Assembly: GCA_963693365.1 (NCBI GenBank)
Contig: CAVNZM010000011.1
Span: forward strand, 1,798,001-1,862,000
Reading direction: 5' to 3'
Origin: Amoebidium appalachense
Lineage: Eukaryota > Ichthyosporea
DNA length: 64,000 nucleotides
Program-made: the position numbers and the translations under genes
Shown: in pieces, positions 43,655 to 56,676 of the stretch
How the letters are laid out: every line of letters begins with the position of its first letter
Position numbering within the stretch: position 1 is the stretch's first letter
The notes under the pieces: model-generated
The model's database searches: none
The model's input: only the letters and a program-made list of their open reading frames with translations
What the model was told of the DNA's origin: nothing

Positions 43655-43768
43655 TTCATCCAATCAGATTTTTCCCCGCCTAAAGTGATCTGCGAATCGG
43701 CGCCAAAAATTGCGCAAGTCTTACGCCAACCAAGGTCTTGGCCCTCTGTTTAAAAGCTATAAATAGGC
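43655..43768 (+). promoter_or_regulatory. Orphan promoter-like cluster: CCAAT, E2F-like site, TATA box
   Basis: CCAAT at 43660, GGCGCCAAAA (E2F-like) at 43699 and TATAAATA at 43758 are in the order and spacing of a replication-dependent or histone-type promoter reading right. No coding frame was recognised downstream to about 44200. Confidence 0.35.
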
Positions 43769-45568
43769 TTCGACTCTTCCTCTGTAGCTAAAAATAGTTT
43801 AGGAACCGTGACCTTCAAGCAGCTGTCCAATCAGCTGCAGGTGTGGCTCACCGCGTGCACTGGTGCAGGGCTGGACTTGACAGTGTTTGTACAAATGCCG
43901 AAATGTACCGGAAACCTTATCATTAATTCACTATGTAGAGTATATTATACAGCAAAAGCCTTTTTTTAAGTTAATAGTGAAGCTTAAAATATTGATAAAT
44001 ATATTAATTTGTTATTGGAGCTAGAGTAAGTAGCTCCTGTAGTATTTATGAAGTATACACCCGTTGTAATTCCTGTGGACTGTTATGACAGGATAACGGA
44101 TTTTTGGAAGGTATTCCGGTAATATTGAAACGATTCCACTTTATTCCACGTGGATGGCGTCAGTGGCTCACAGCAACGTGACTTCGAGTTGAGTGCATAC
44201 ACGTGCACTTGCACTGTATATACAGTCGTCACACGTGGAAGGGAGAGCGGGTGTTCGAGGTGGTAAATACACTAAAATTGCCTATATATGCCACTGTTAC
44301 TGTTTTCACGCGTGCTCGTCTGTGTGCTCACACCTGCGCTTCCCACCAGCCCCAACTCCATGCTATGGACCGAGCCAACGATCGGCACTTTTCTTGCGTG
44401 TTTGCCTCACCCCCCAACTTTAGAGCCAGCTTGCTTGTGAGCGACGTCATTTCAGTTGTCTCTGTGTCTATACATAGCTTCCCAAAATCCTTTTGTAAAA
44501 CTCTGAAAAGGCCAACGGCACGTGCAACACAGGTGCAATTAATAACTCTTTACGGCAGAGTAAGTTAGTTTCAAAGGACCGCAAGTGTGCAGCACCATCG
44601 AGAAAGCAGATCCAGACCTGTAGAGCTTTATAGTTGTTGGTGAGCTTTGACTACGGTGTGTCCATAACGGCGCAGGGGGGGGGGGGGGGGGGGGGGGGGG
44701 TACTCCTGCTTGTGTTTGTTGTGCATGCGGTGCTAAGCTTGTAAAACTCTGTGATTACTTTGCGAGGGGTAGACTTACCTACACACGATGTACCATGCTG
44801 TAATAATACATGGCTTGCGTAAAGAAAGCAAGAGATGATAATACCCATTTGAAAACAACGGGTTAGAAGACAACAAATACCCCCATGTAAAGAGATCTGG
44901 ACCTCTATACTATTTAGAATTGCACTGAAAACAACACAGGGCTTCTTGTACGTATGCTTGCACAGTTATCCTTGTACTTTGCTGTTTGGAGCAACCATGA
45001 GGTGTGCATTTTCGGAAGACCAGGGAGAACTATGGGTGAGAAGAGCGAGGGGGTCTCCTTAGTATGTTATGCATACTATTTGTGGCGGTTACTAAACATT
45101 CAGTCAAAAGAAAGAAGGGTCTCTTATGAAGGGGATATCAAGACAAAACGGATTAGACCTGAGTAACTGTTTTCTTTGTATTTTCAGTCTTTGTTTGCTT
45201 CGGTGTTGCTGTGCACATCAGTGAGGGGGGAAAGAGTGGGATGGGGAGGTTGGTGGGCAGGGCAAACCACGACAAACGGAGTAAACCTTGGTTGAGCCCG
45301 AGACCAGAGGCATACTGCAGCTAACAAAGGGAATGCAGTGTCTCGGAGACACAGATGTGGATCGGCCAGACCTGCACAGCCTCCCGGTTGAACAGATATA
45401 AAAACCGTCATAAAAAGAGTTCAGAATATGCTTCTGGATATCTAGCTTGCCTAAACCCCCCCCCCCCCCCCCCCCCACCTCCTTCCCCATGGCCCCGGGG
45501 GTGCCAAGGCTCCCCCCGGCCCTGTATACGCGCATGTACAGACCCTCACCCTCCCGGCCCCCGAAATC

Positions 45569-45604
<36 letters not shown>

Positions 45605-45728
45605 CCCCCTCGAGATCTCCCTCCCCCCACACACACACGGTGTGCAAAAGGTGATTGGCCCCGCGCCGGGTCAAAATTCTGGTGCCGTGGACGACTAAGG
45701 AGCTATGTTTTATAAGGCCCCCCGCAAT

Positions 45729-45809
45729 TGAGGATGGGCTCTGCTTATATAATATCATGCAGTGAACTCTCCACTGTTATGAATGTGTACTGACTTCGTA
45801 CCCTATAAC
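45729..45809 (+). repeat. Dispersed repeat family R1, partial copy D
   Basis: Shares GAGGATGGGCTCTGCTTAT and, further on, ACTTCGTACC with copies A and B, with the middle part diverged or deleted. It again runs within about 15 bp into a long C tract. Confidence 0.65.
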
Positions 45810-45819
45810 ACATATATAT

Positions 45820-45856
<37 letters not shown>

Positions 45857-45905
45857 CCCGTTAACGTTACACAAACGCATACACACACACACACACACAC
45901 AGGGC

Positions 45906-45950
<45 letters not shown>

Positions 45951-46882
45951 GCCTTGCTCACTTACTACCATCATCATGATCAGCCACGGCACCGGTTGTA
46001 GTAACACTACGTAGCACTTCTGTAGGGGGAGCCTCCCTTGTGCCTGGTGCTACAACCCCCAAGAAAGGCAAAGCTAAGAAATCACTGGCCACATGTAAGA
46101 AATTCAACAGGTGGTGCACCCAGTGGTCAATGTGGCATTTCTGATTAAACCTTCGCAATGTAGGTAACAACGGTAGGGGGATTACGTATACAGGCTTTTA
46201 TCAATTCGCTACGTATACGGCAAGGGGTTGACAATCGGGATCGTGTAACGTTCATATATTTAGGTACAGACATACACAGTTGAGGATATGCGCTGCCGAT
46301 GAATCTCCACACAAAAGGAACGGGTTTTCTCAGCTAAAATTAATCAGATAAATGCATTAGAATTTAGAACTTTAGAAAGTTTAGATGACGTTAGCGTGTT
46401 ATACACATAAGGACTATGAGCTAAGTTGTAAAGTGTACAGCTAAATTCAGCGGCTAACTTAGCACTTGTACATGTATATACCGCGGATATAAAGGCTACT
46501 CACAACATAAGACGTACCGCCAATAGTATTCAACGTGACAGCAACATACGGCTAAGATATAGAAATATTTAAACCATCAGGTTGATGCGAGAAGATGGTT
46601 ACCAAGATTAGAACACAGAGTGGGCGAAGTATTATTTTAGGGCGTCCTACATACACCGAACTCCTGGAGCACTTCGAAAACAATAATGCAAATCAATCAA
46701 ATGGACCGACGAAATGCTAAGTCATTCAACACAAATTAACCTAGTCAAAATATCAAATACATACACACAGATGTAAGCTAAAACACACAATCCGTATTGG
46801 TCATATGATCCTGTCTCAGTAATCATCCACACACACTGGTTAATCAACCAATCAAACAGCCCTTTTGCTCTAATCGGATCTC

Positions 46883-47063
46883 CTACACATCACCCTCCTC
46901 CCCATGTACGGCCTGTATGTCGACATATGTTGAGTCGTCCTGGGCCTCTGCCGACTGCTCTTTGCCCTTGATGCCAGCGCCCGACTTCAGGTTGAACACC
47001 CCGATGTCGGCCGTCATCTGGTGAAACCCACCCAGTCAGATGCATTGTCATTTGCACCCTTAT

Positions 47064-47115
<52 letters not shown>

Positions 47116-47550
47116 ACAAAAAAAAAAAAAAAAAAAAAAAACCTTCCCCCTCCCTTCTCTCCTATCCCCCCCCCCCCCCCCCCCCCCCCCCACACACACA
47201 CACCCCCCCCCCCCCCCCCCCCCCCCTCACCCCCCTCCGCCCTCCCGGCGCTTCCTTGCATAAGTTAGAATCAACCAACCACCGAACCAGGGGAGGGGAA
47301 CAAAAGGGGGGAGTGTGAGGGGGAGGTGGGGAGGCGGGGGGGGGGGGGGGGGAGCACAAAAGGGTGGTGGTCGCACTGCCCTCGTGCCTCTACATGCACC
47401 TGAAAATACGAATGCACAACACCATATATAGCATGCTCTGTATTCCCTCTCTGAAGGCCCGCTCTGCCTCACCCCCTCGTGTGGTATAATTTTCGCTTTA
47501 TCTCCCGTTGGCCCAAAATTATCACAAACAGGGGCCAACTGGTTTTGTGT

Positions 47551-47590
<40 letters not shown>

Positions 47591-47837
47591 TTTTTTCCTT
47601 CTTTTTTTTTTTTTCCGTTTCTTTTTTCCGTTTCTTTTTCCTTTCTTTCTTTCTTTCTTTCTTTCCTTCTTTCTTTCCTTCTTTCTTTCTTTTTTTTTCT
47701 TCTTCCTTCCTTCCTTCCTTTTTCTTTTCTTTTCTTTCCTTCTTTCTTCTTTTCTTCTTTTCTGTTTTTCTTTCTTTCTTTTCTTTTCTTCTTCTTCTTC
47801 TTCTTCTTCTTCTTCTTCTTCTTCTTCTTTTTTTTTT

Positions 47838-47869
<32 letters not shown>

Positions 47870-49366
47870 GGGGGGGGGGAGGGGGGGGGGGCGAGGGGAG
47901 GTCTTAAGGACACCCACCTCCGTATAGGCATCTTCTTCGCCCCCCTCCTCCTGAATGGCTGCTGACTGCGGCAGAGCCAATCTCTTTGTCTGTTGGTGCC
48001 TTAAAGCATTCACTGTGTTCTGGTGCTGTAGAGCATTGAGTGTGCTCTGTTTCTTTAAGGTCTTGATTTTTGTCGATGGTGAAAGTGAGCCCTGGTCTTG
48101 TGATTGGGTGGATTCGATGCAGTGGTTGAGTTCGCATTCCAACGTGGCGACGATTGATTGGCTGTTGGGGCGGTCGGAGGATTCCCAGGCCCAGCAGCTG
48201 AGCATCACTGTGTGTGTGTGTGTGTTAGTGTGTGTGTGTGTGTGTGAGTGTGTGTGTGTGTGTGTGTGTCTTGGTGTTAGCAGGCGAGCATCAAGAGGCA
48301 ACGGGTTGAAACCACACAATTTGTCTATACCACCAGCTGATGGAGAAGAAAAATGGAGTAGGCCAAGGGGCGAAAGGGCGGTGTGCACAAAAGGGGAGCT
48401 AGCCGACATTTAGGTGGACATGTGTGTCTACGTGTGTGTGCACAAAAAGGGAGCTAGCCGACATTTAGGTGGACATGTGTGTCTACGTGTGTGTGCACAA
48501 GCAGGTGGGCCACGGATTCGGACACCGTGAGCATAGTGCACACTGACAGTTATGAATAGGGAAGGGAGGGGCAGGAGAGGGTATTGGATAGCGGTGGGAT
48601 ATATCTTACGTTGATATACGGAGTCCGGGCAGCCCTCGGGCTGCTTCAATCTGATATTGTAGGAAAGGCCTTCGAGCATCACAGACATGAACGATTGGCC
48701 GGGGACAGGGTGGAAAAGCGTGCCGTAGGGGATATCTCCATAACTGAATGTCTCCTGGTGGGGCAAAAAACGATGCGATTAGATAGCCTGAAAATGGATA
48801 TACGCTATATGCGAGGAATGGTTGGCAGCCATGGTTAAAGGGATAGGACATGTATCTACTATACAATGCATAGCCGAGGTCCATGGGTCTATGCGAATTT
48901 TGGTGTGGATATATATGAGGACAAAGCATTTATGCAGCAGGCCAGTTACTAGGTATGATAGAATAAGTGAGCCCCTCAACATGGCATACATTTGACACCA
49001 CACGGCATGTATCTCGTTTATCTGAAGGCGGCAGGGATAGAGGTTGATGCTTTTGATAATCACGTGGGTGGTGGTTGTGGGGGGGAGGGGGGGGGGTGGG
49101 GGGGGGGGGGGGAGAGGGGGGAGGGGTGGGGGGGGAGGGTTGGGTTGGGAGGTTTAAATGCATGCGACATCACAAGGGAGAGGAAGGGGAGGTGGCAAGA
49201 GGTGTGTTTTGTGTGGTGGGGGGGGAGGAGGGCAGCACAAGGAGAAATGAAGTGCGAGTCACATGTGTATTGTGCATGTGGACTCATGCACACATTGTGT
49301 GTGTGTGTGTGTGCGTGTGCGTGTGCGTGTGCGTGTGTGCGTGTGTGTGTGTGCGTGTGCGTGTGC

Positions 49367-49417
<51 letters not shown>

Positions 49418-52400
49418 GCATGCACGAGTGTATTTTTGGAAGGAGGGGGAGGGAGGGAGAGGGGGCGCGGGGGGAGGGGGGGGGGAGGGGGGGGGGGGGG
49501 GGGGGGGCAAAACACGGACCCAGAAAGTAACCCCCATGGACCAGATATCCGTCTTGTTGCTAAAAATAAACTGCTTCAGACTCTCTGGCGCCCACCATCT
49601 CCCCGGAACCTTGGCCGTGTCCTTGAAAATCGTCTGTTGAGCCCCCCCTTCAATTTGCTGGGCAAGACCCAAATCGGATAGTTTTGCAATCGGAAATCCG
49701 TTTGCCTCGATGCCCTTCTTTGATATGAGGATGTTTCTGGCCGCAATGTCGCGATGCACGATGGGGGGGTCTAAACTGCCTGTAGGTGAATTCGGACAAT
49801 CAGATATTTGGGCGGCAAGATACAAAATATGAATGACCAGCATTGTTAAGTCGTCATAAAAGTCAACTAGCAGCAGCCCCCCCCTCCCCCCCCCTTCCCC
49901 TCCCGAGGGTCGAATACACAAAGATCGGTATTATGCATATAAGGGTGTGCTTGGGTTGAAGAAAGGAAAGGCACGAGCTGGGTGGGGAGGGGGGTGTGGG
50001 TGGTGGTGAAGGGGGGAAGGGGGGGGGGGGGGGGGGGGGGGAAGTTGAAAATAGTACAAGGAGGCTGACCCCTCTAAGAAGCAAAACATGTAGGAACCGA
50101 ACATGTGTACAGGAAAGAAGGGGGGGGGGGGGGGGGGGGGGGGAGAAGGGGGGAGGGGGGAGGGGGAAAGGGTGGGGGGGCTAATACCGAGATAATCCAC
50201 GGCACGTGCCAGCTGCAGACAGTACCAAACCAGCTGGGGGGTGTCCATTTTCCGACCACACTTCAGCAAATTTCCTCTCAGATCCCCCATGTCCATGAAC
50301 TCCAGCAGCAAATACTGCTTTGGACCCCCCTCGTCGGTGGTTTCGGCATTGTCGTAGCTCATGCCGTATATTCTTACTATATTTGGGTGGTTTAGTCGTT
50401 TCATTAAAGTTGCCTCCCGTACGAAATCGTCCCGGGCCTTTTCGTTCTGCACTTTTGTTTCTTTTATCGCACATTCCACGGCCTTGTTTTCAATGTATAC
50501 GACCCCCTTTTGCACCACCCCGAATTCTCCCTGGCCCAAAACCTCCAAACACACAAACCGATCGCGGGCAATCGTCCCTTCCTCCTTCCACAATCGGTCG
50601 AGGGCCTGTTCGGCATCTGCGGAATCGAATTCCACCCACTGTTTTTCCCGTTTAATCTTCTCGATCGTCTCCAACATCCGTTTTTCCGCTGACTTTTTCC
50701 CGCGTTTTCGTGCATACATAAACATGGCCACCAGCGCCAAGATCAAAAACACCAATATTCCAATTACGATTCCCGCAATCTGACCTGCCGATAATCCTGT
50801 GTCGGGGGGCTCCGCACACACTCGATTAGAGGTCTCCGTGGGTTCGGAGATTGTAATCTCCCCAGGTTTACAGGTTTTCACTTTAAGGCACGTCCCGTAC
50901 GGTTTCCCGTATTTCGAACCCTGTCTGGTGACGTTACCCTGCACGTCGAGGTAGTACCCTTCGTCACAGGTCACACACCTGTTTTGCCGTGGATTTGAGT
51001 TAGGCATAGCACACATACGTCTGATGTGTTCTACCTTTAAATGCGCCACGTGCGGGGAGCTGGCGACCAGGGAATGGGAGAGAAAAGGCGGTTGCAAAGA
51101 CACATAATATGCACTGAGAGAGAGAGAGAGAGAGAGGGGCACACTGTTACACACACACACATTCAGCAAGAGAAGTATAGACCTCAACCAAAGAGGAAAG
51201 AAAGCTGGAGAGTTTTGGCTGCAATGAGAACAAAAGGGAGTCGAAAGCAGAGTTTTGATTGCAGAAGGGGAAAAAACCGACGGGAAGTGGAACTCACCTT
51301 ACACCCTTTGTGAAGTCTGTCTGGTTGTAGGCACACCCATCGACGGAATAGAGACACCCGACAGGCTGCTGGCACTCATCCTCACAATTAAGGCCCGTCC
51401 AGCCAAGGGGGCAACTGCACACAGTGTCGGCATTGGCTTCGCACTCTGATACAACCTGTTTAATGATAAAAATTATAAATTATGATGTTTTGGTGTCCCC
51501 TGTGTAGTGCTATAGCTAGCTAGAGGTGAGACTGATTTTTCGGCCTAGTCACAACAAATCTCTCCTCAATGACCGTGCAATTCAGCTGTTATATGAAACC
51601 AATTTATGTGCTCACAGATCCACTCGTGCCCCCCCCCCCCCCCCCTCCCCCCCCCCCCCCCCCCCTCCCCTCCCTCCTCCTCCCTCCCTTCACCCTCCTC
51701 CCCACACATTTCCAGACCACGGTCCATCACACAATGAAACAGACACACCATAAAGACACACTGTGAGTTGACACAAAAGATCACAAAGCACATACTGAGG
51801 TCGAGCAAGGGACGGGGGGGAGGGGGAGGGGGAGGGGAATAAGGGGGGGGGGGGGGTTAGAATGTCTTTTTTACTTATTTACTTAATTTACTCATTTTTT
51901 TTTGGGTGGGTGGGGGGGGGGGGGGAGGAGGGGGAGGGGGGGGGGGATAGAAGGGGGGGGGGGGAGGGAAGAATAGGGGGAGGGGGGGGGGGGGGGGGGG
52001 ATAGGAGGGGGATAGGAATGGGGGGGGGGGCACAATGCACACACCTGGCCGTAACCACAGCCACTGCATGTCTTGCACGTGCCATTGGCCGACAGATAGT
52101 AGCCGGACAGACACACGGCACAGCGGCCCTCACTCTGCCCGTCAGGCACAAACGGACACGGCTTGCTCGTGTCAACCTGAGATGGAAGGGACGGATGAGG
52201 GGAGAGTGGGGTGAGAGTTCTAGGAGACGATTGGTTTACAACAAACCTTCTAGCCATATATAGAGAAGTTTGATGATTTGATAGTGATTGTATTGGCAGA
52301 TTTAGGTCGTTCCGATGCAGCTCTGATTTCGCTGGATGAAAATGCACTAAGAGTGGAGTTCATCCTACGAGAGGGACCCATTCACCTTGCACGCCAAAAA

Positions 52401-52502
52401 ACAATTCAGGCACTGCTTCCGCCCAAGGAAGAAGGCGGGGAGGGGGGGAGGTCTGTATAGTTACGTATCCATGGGTGGTGTGAGCCTGTGGTTGTCCAAC
52501 CC

Positions 52503-52544
<42 letters not shown>

Positions 52545-53120
52545 CTCCCTCCCTGCCTCCCCCCCCCCACACACACCACCCCCTCCACTCACCACTTGGC
52601 AGCTCGGCCCAGCCTTGCAGGCCGTAGTGCACCCCTCACCCGTTAATCCGACCGGGCATTCGCAGACCGTATCTTCAAAGCTAGTGCAATTTCGCACTAT
52701 TGAGCCCCCCCCACAGCCCGAGCATTTTGCGCACGTGTATGCGTCGATTTGGTATGAATCTGGCTCCTTGCAGCGGCATTCAAACCCCAAATATGCGGCT
52801 CCCGGATCGGCCTTTTCGCAGGTGGTCGTAATCGGATCGCATCCACGACCACCGGGCCAGGGACAGGCGCAGAAATCTTGGGTGGAGTTGTAATCGTTGC
52901 AGATTTCGCCAATCGCAGTGGCCTGCACCAATCAGATTGGTTAGTTAAAAACATGAATACTGCATCTCATATATGGTGGTGTTTCGGTGACTCACATATA
53001 AGACTCTGGTGTTTCTGATAAGAGGTTTTGGAATTTCTGGTGCAGATGTCTATTGGTGGGCAATCTGCAAGAAGAGTGGTTGGTCGGTCTTTGTAGGGCA
53101 CAAAGGGACAGAGAAGAGGT

Positions 53121-53215
<95 letters not shown>

Positions 53216-53645
53216 TGGGGGAGGAGCAGGGAAAGGGGGAAAAGAGGAGAGGGGGTAAGGAGGGGAAATGAGGGGTAAAGAGAAAGTATGTACACACCTC
53301 CGTGCACGATCCTTCGGCAATGTTATTCTCAAAAGTCGTATTTTCGATCCGAAATCCCGTAAATGAGGTAGTGAGCAGGGCACTGCCATAGCCAAAGGCC
53401 ACGTTGCAGGTGAAATTGCTCCCTGTGACGTTGCCACCTGTCCGGGTACCCACAGCACCAGGGCCGGAATTTGACCCGATATTTCCCAAAAACAGCGTAT
53501 TTATGATGGTGGCACGTTCGGCGACCACCGCACCGGTCACGTCGGCATAGTTCTGCGTTTGATGGTGGGTTAGAAGAAAACAAACAAAACACACACAAGA
53601 AAAAACAAGGGTGGGGTGGGATGTGTGTGTGTTTAGGGAGAGGGT

Positions 53646-53691
<46 letters not shown>

Positions 53692-55813
53692 GGGGGGATA
53701 TTAAAAAGAAAATGGAGACAGGGAATGGGGTAAAGGGTGTCCGACGCGACACTGAATAAAGGAAGATTGGAGAGAAGGAGTAAGGAAGCAGGAATGGGGG
53801 AGGAAGGGGGGGGGAGGGTAGAGTACATTAGCCGTATCACATGCCTAAGCCCCCCCCCCCCCCCTCCCCCCTGCCCTCCCCCCTCCCCCTCGGGGCTCCG
53901 ACCCCTTCTCATGCATGTGCAGATCACTGCAGTGCTCACGACTGCCTGCTCTTGTTCGTGCATGTTGTAGCCTGTGCCAGTCTGCTTAGCAGGAGTACAT
54001 GAAAAAGCAGAGGTGCCTAGGCTCACAGAAGGTGGAGGAGCTTACGGTTTTGTGTGTGGTATGTGGATGTGCATGTACATGTGTGTGAGTGTGTGTGTGT
54101 GCGTGTGTGCGCGCGCGCATGTGTGTGTGCTGTGAGTGCCACCATGTGCATGTTGGTGAGAATTATTAGGTTCATATGTCTGCGCACAAAACATGTGCAC
54201 AGCTGATGTGTGCATGAAAACGTTCTCCTGATTGCTTCCATGTGGCGTGGAACGTGTCATTCGAATATGTTACGACCATATCTCGGCATCAGTACACATT
54301 CTCTAGTGCTAGCTCAAAGGGGGGGGGGAGACGCTGTTGAGTTCTCGACAAGGAGAGCCTTAGCCCCCCCCTCCCCCCCCCCCCCCTCTCCCTCCCCCTC
54401 CCCCCCCCCCCCCCCCCCCCCCCCACCCCCTTCTCCCCCTTTCTTCTTGCAAGTTCTGTTTTGGATGTGGTGGTGGTGGCGGTGGTTGGTTTTAGAAATG
54501 GGAGGGAAGGGGGGACGGGGGGGTCCTACATATGAAAAATTGCTGTTCTTGAGAGTGAGCATTGGGCCGACAGCAAACACAGCACCCCCCCACTGTGAAA
54601 AGTTGTCGACAAAAGTGGCGTTGTCTAAGCTCACTGCCCGATCGTGCTGATCGGAGTAGATCGCACCCCCGATTGCTCTCCCTTCCGATCGACCGGGCTC
54701 CCGTACCATAGCGAAATTCGAGTCGAAGACGCTGTGACTGACAGCCAATGAAATGGGGGTGACCCCTTCGACATACGTGATATTAAATGCCGACAGAAGG
54801 AGTTTTTGCCCATCTTCGGTTTCTTCGATAGTGCCTAGAGCTATTGCACCCCCCCCGATGTCGTAATTTGTGGTTCGCGCCATAGCTGAATTGTTGATGA
54901 ATATGGCGTTGGTGACGTTGGCGCTACCCGGATACTCTGTGGTGAATGGTGGTATAGGGGGATTGGTTAGCCATTTGTAGTGTTGTGGAGGCAGGGGGGG
55001 AAAGGTTGGGGTTGGGATGGGGGTTGTGGTAGCGGGGGCTGGGGAGGGAGGGGGGGGGGGGGGGGGGGAAGGCCATGGAGTGCGCAGGATGAAGTACAAG
55101 TTCCCAATGGGCAACATCATGTGGATACACAAAAAAGAAGACGCACACGCACACGCACACGCACATGCACACCAGATTGTGTCGCATAATGTGTATTTGT
55201 GTGTGCGAGCACGGTTGTATGTGTTTATGAGTCTGGACCCTGTGCCTATATACGGTAGCTGGATGGTGGGATTGGTGCTAGGATTTGGCACGCAGTACAC
55301 CGCCCACATATACAGGGGGAGAAAACTGAAGACACCGGTTTGCGCATCGTAAGCAAAATGCAGGCCAAATTTTCATGCTGCATAGTTCTATGAGTGTTAG
55401 GGAGATATACACACCCACAAATATGGCCCCCCCGTTCCTTCGTGCCGTGTTGTTACTGAAAATTGACGGCTGAAAAGACCCCACCACCGTGACATTTCCA
55501 ATGCTCATCACGGCACCCCCCTCGGGCAAAAACACGAATTTTGAGGTTGTGATGTTGGGCCTGGCAATGTTGTTTTCAAAGGTGCACCCGTCTATTAGGG
55601 TGTATGTTTCGACCAGCATTGCACCCCCCCTGTACGCAACATTTCCACGGAAAGTTGAATTTACGGCGGTTGCGTCTCCAGCATATATGGCGCCTCCCTC
55701 TCCGTTGGGTGCACGGTTGCGCTCAAAAATGCAGTTGGCAACGTTGGCAAGACCCTCGGCTGTTTGTTGTAATTTCGTTTTGTGAAGGTCCATGTTTGTG
55801 GGTGTGGGTGTGT

Positions 55814-55879
<66 letters not shown>

Positions 55880-56090
55880 GGGAGGCCGGGGGGAGGGAGG
55901 GGGGGAGGGGGATGTGGGGAGGAAGGGGGTTCCAGTCCGTTATATTATATTATATTTTATTTTATTTATTTATTTTTTTATTTTTTTTGGGGGGGGGGGG
56001 GGGGGGGAGTGAATGTGTGGTGTGAGCGCGTGTGTGTGAGTGTGAGTGTGAGTGTGCGGCTGTGTGCATGTGCATGTGCATGTGCATGTG

Positions 56091-56181
<91 letters not shown>

Positions 56182-56641
56182 GCGTGTGCGTGTGTGCGTG
56201 TGCGTGCGCGCGTGCGTGCGCTTGTATGTGTGTGTGTTGGGAGGGAGAGGGCAGGTGGGGTGGGGGGTGGGGGTGGGGGGGTAAGTGGAAGAATTATGAA
56301 TCGCCACCAGACAATGTGGACAGAGAGAGAACGGTCGTGGCTGATTTGGCCACATACATTGCACCGAAGAGCGACACGGGGGCAAGGACATGAAACGTAA
56401 AAGCGAACAGTTACATGCCCCGCTAGTATTATGTGAATGTATGCAGAGCACTGGGGGGGGTGGGGGGGGGGGGGGGGGGGGGGAGGGGAGGGGAGGGGCT
56501 TGGGGGAAGTGGGGGGGGGGGGGGGGGGGGGGGAGGGAGGAACACAGGGGGAGAGGCTGTGCCCATTCTGTCTTTGCGCACTAATGTAGATGTGCCACGG
56601 TGTATGTGTTGCATTGCGAGGGTAGGTGGGGTTGGAGAGGG

Positions 56642-56676
<35 letters not shown>

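Larger units (their letters stand above)
41446..46882. other. Intergenic region between the ankyrin-GATA and receptor kinase genes
   Basis: No recognised gene. 41560-44650 is unusually free of simple repeats for this window. It contains several open stretches around 42550-43690 (for example a 158-codon frame at 43212) that resemble nothing I know. A promoter-like cluster lies at 43650-43770. From 44670 G/C runs return, with an R1 repeat copy at 45729-45809 and a 49-base A run at 45906-45948. Confidence 0.45.

Noticed and set aside
43212-43688. 158-codon frame in the repeat-poor island
   Set aside because: No recognisable domain and no supporting exon structure; kept only as part of the intergenic description.
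45906-46170. A run followed by unique sequence, considered as a reverse-transcribed insertion or gene end
   Set aside because: No target-site duplication or coding match could be seen; the A run fits the general homopolymer pattern here.
52994-53056. Possible extra receptor exon (DCPPIDICTRNSK) with good GCAG and GTGAGT borders
   Set aside because: Its phase cannot connect the exon ending at 53298 with the one starting at 52922, whereas direct joining of those two is in phase. It could be a cryptic exon.
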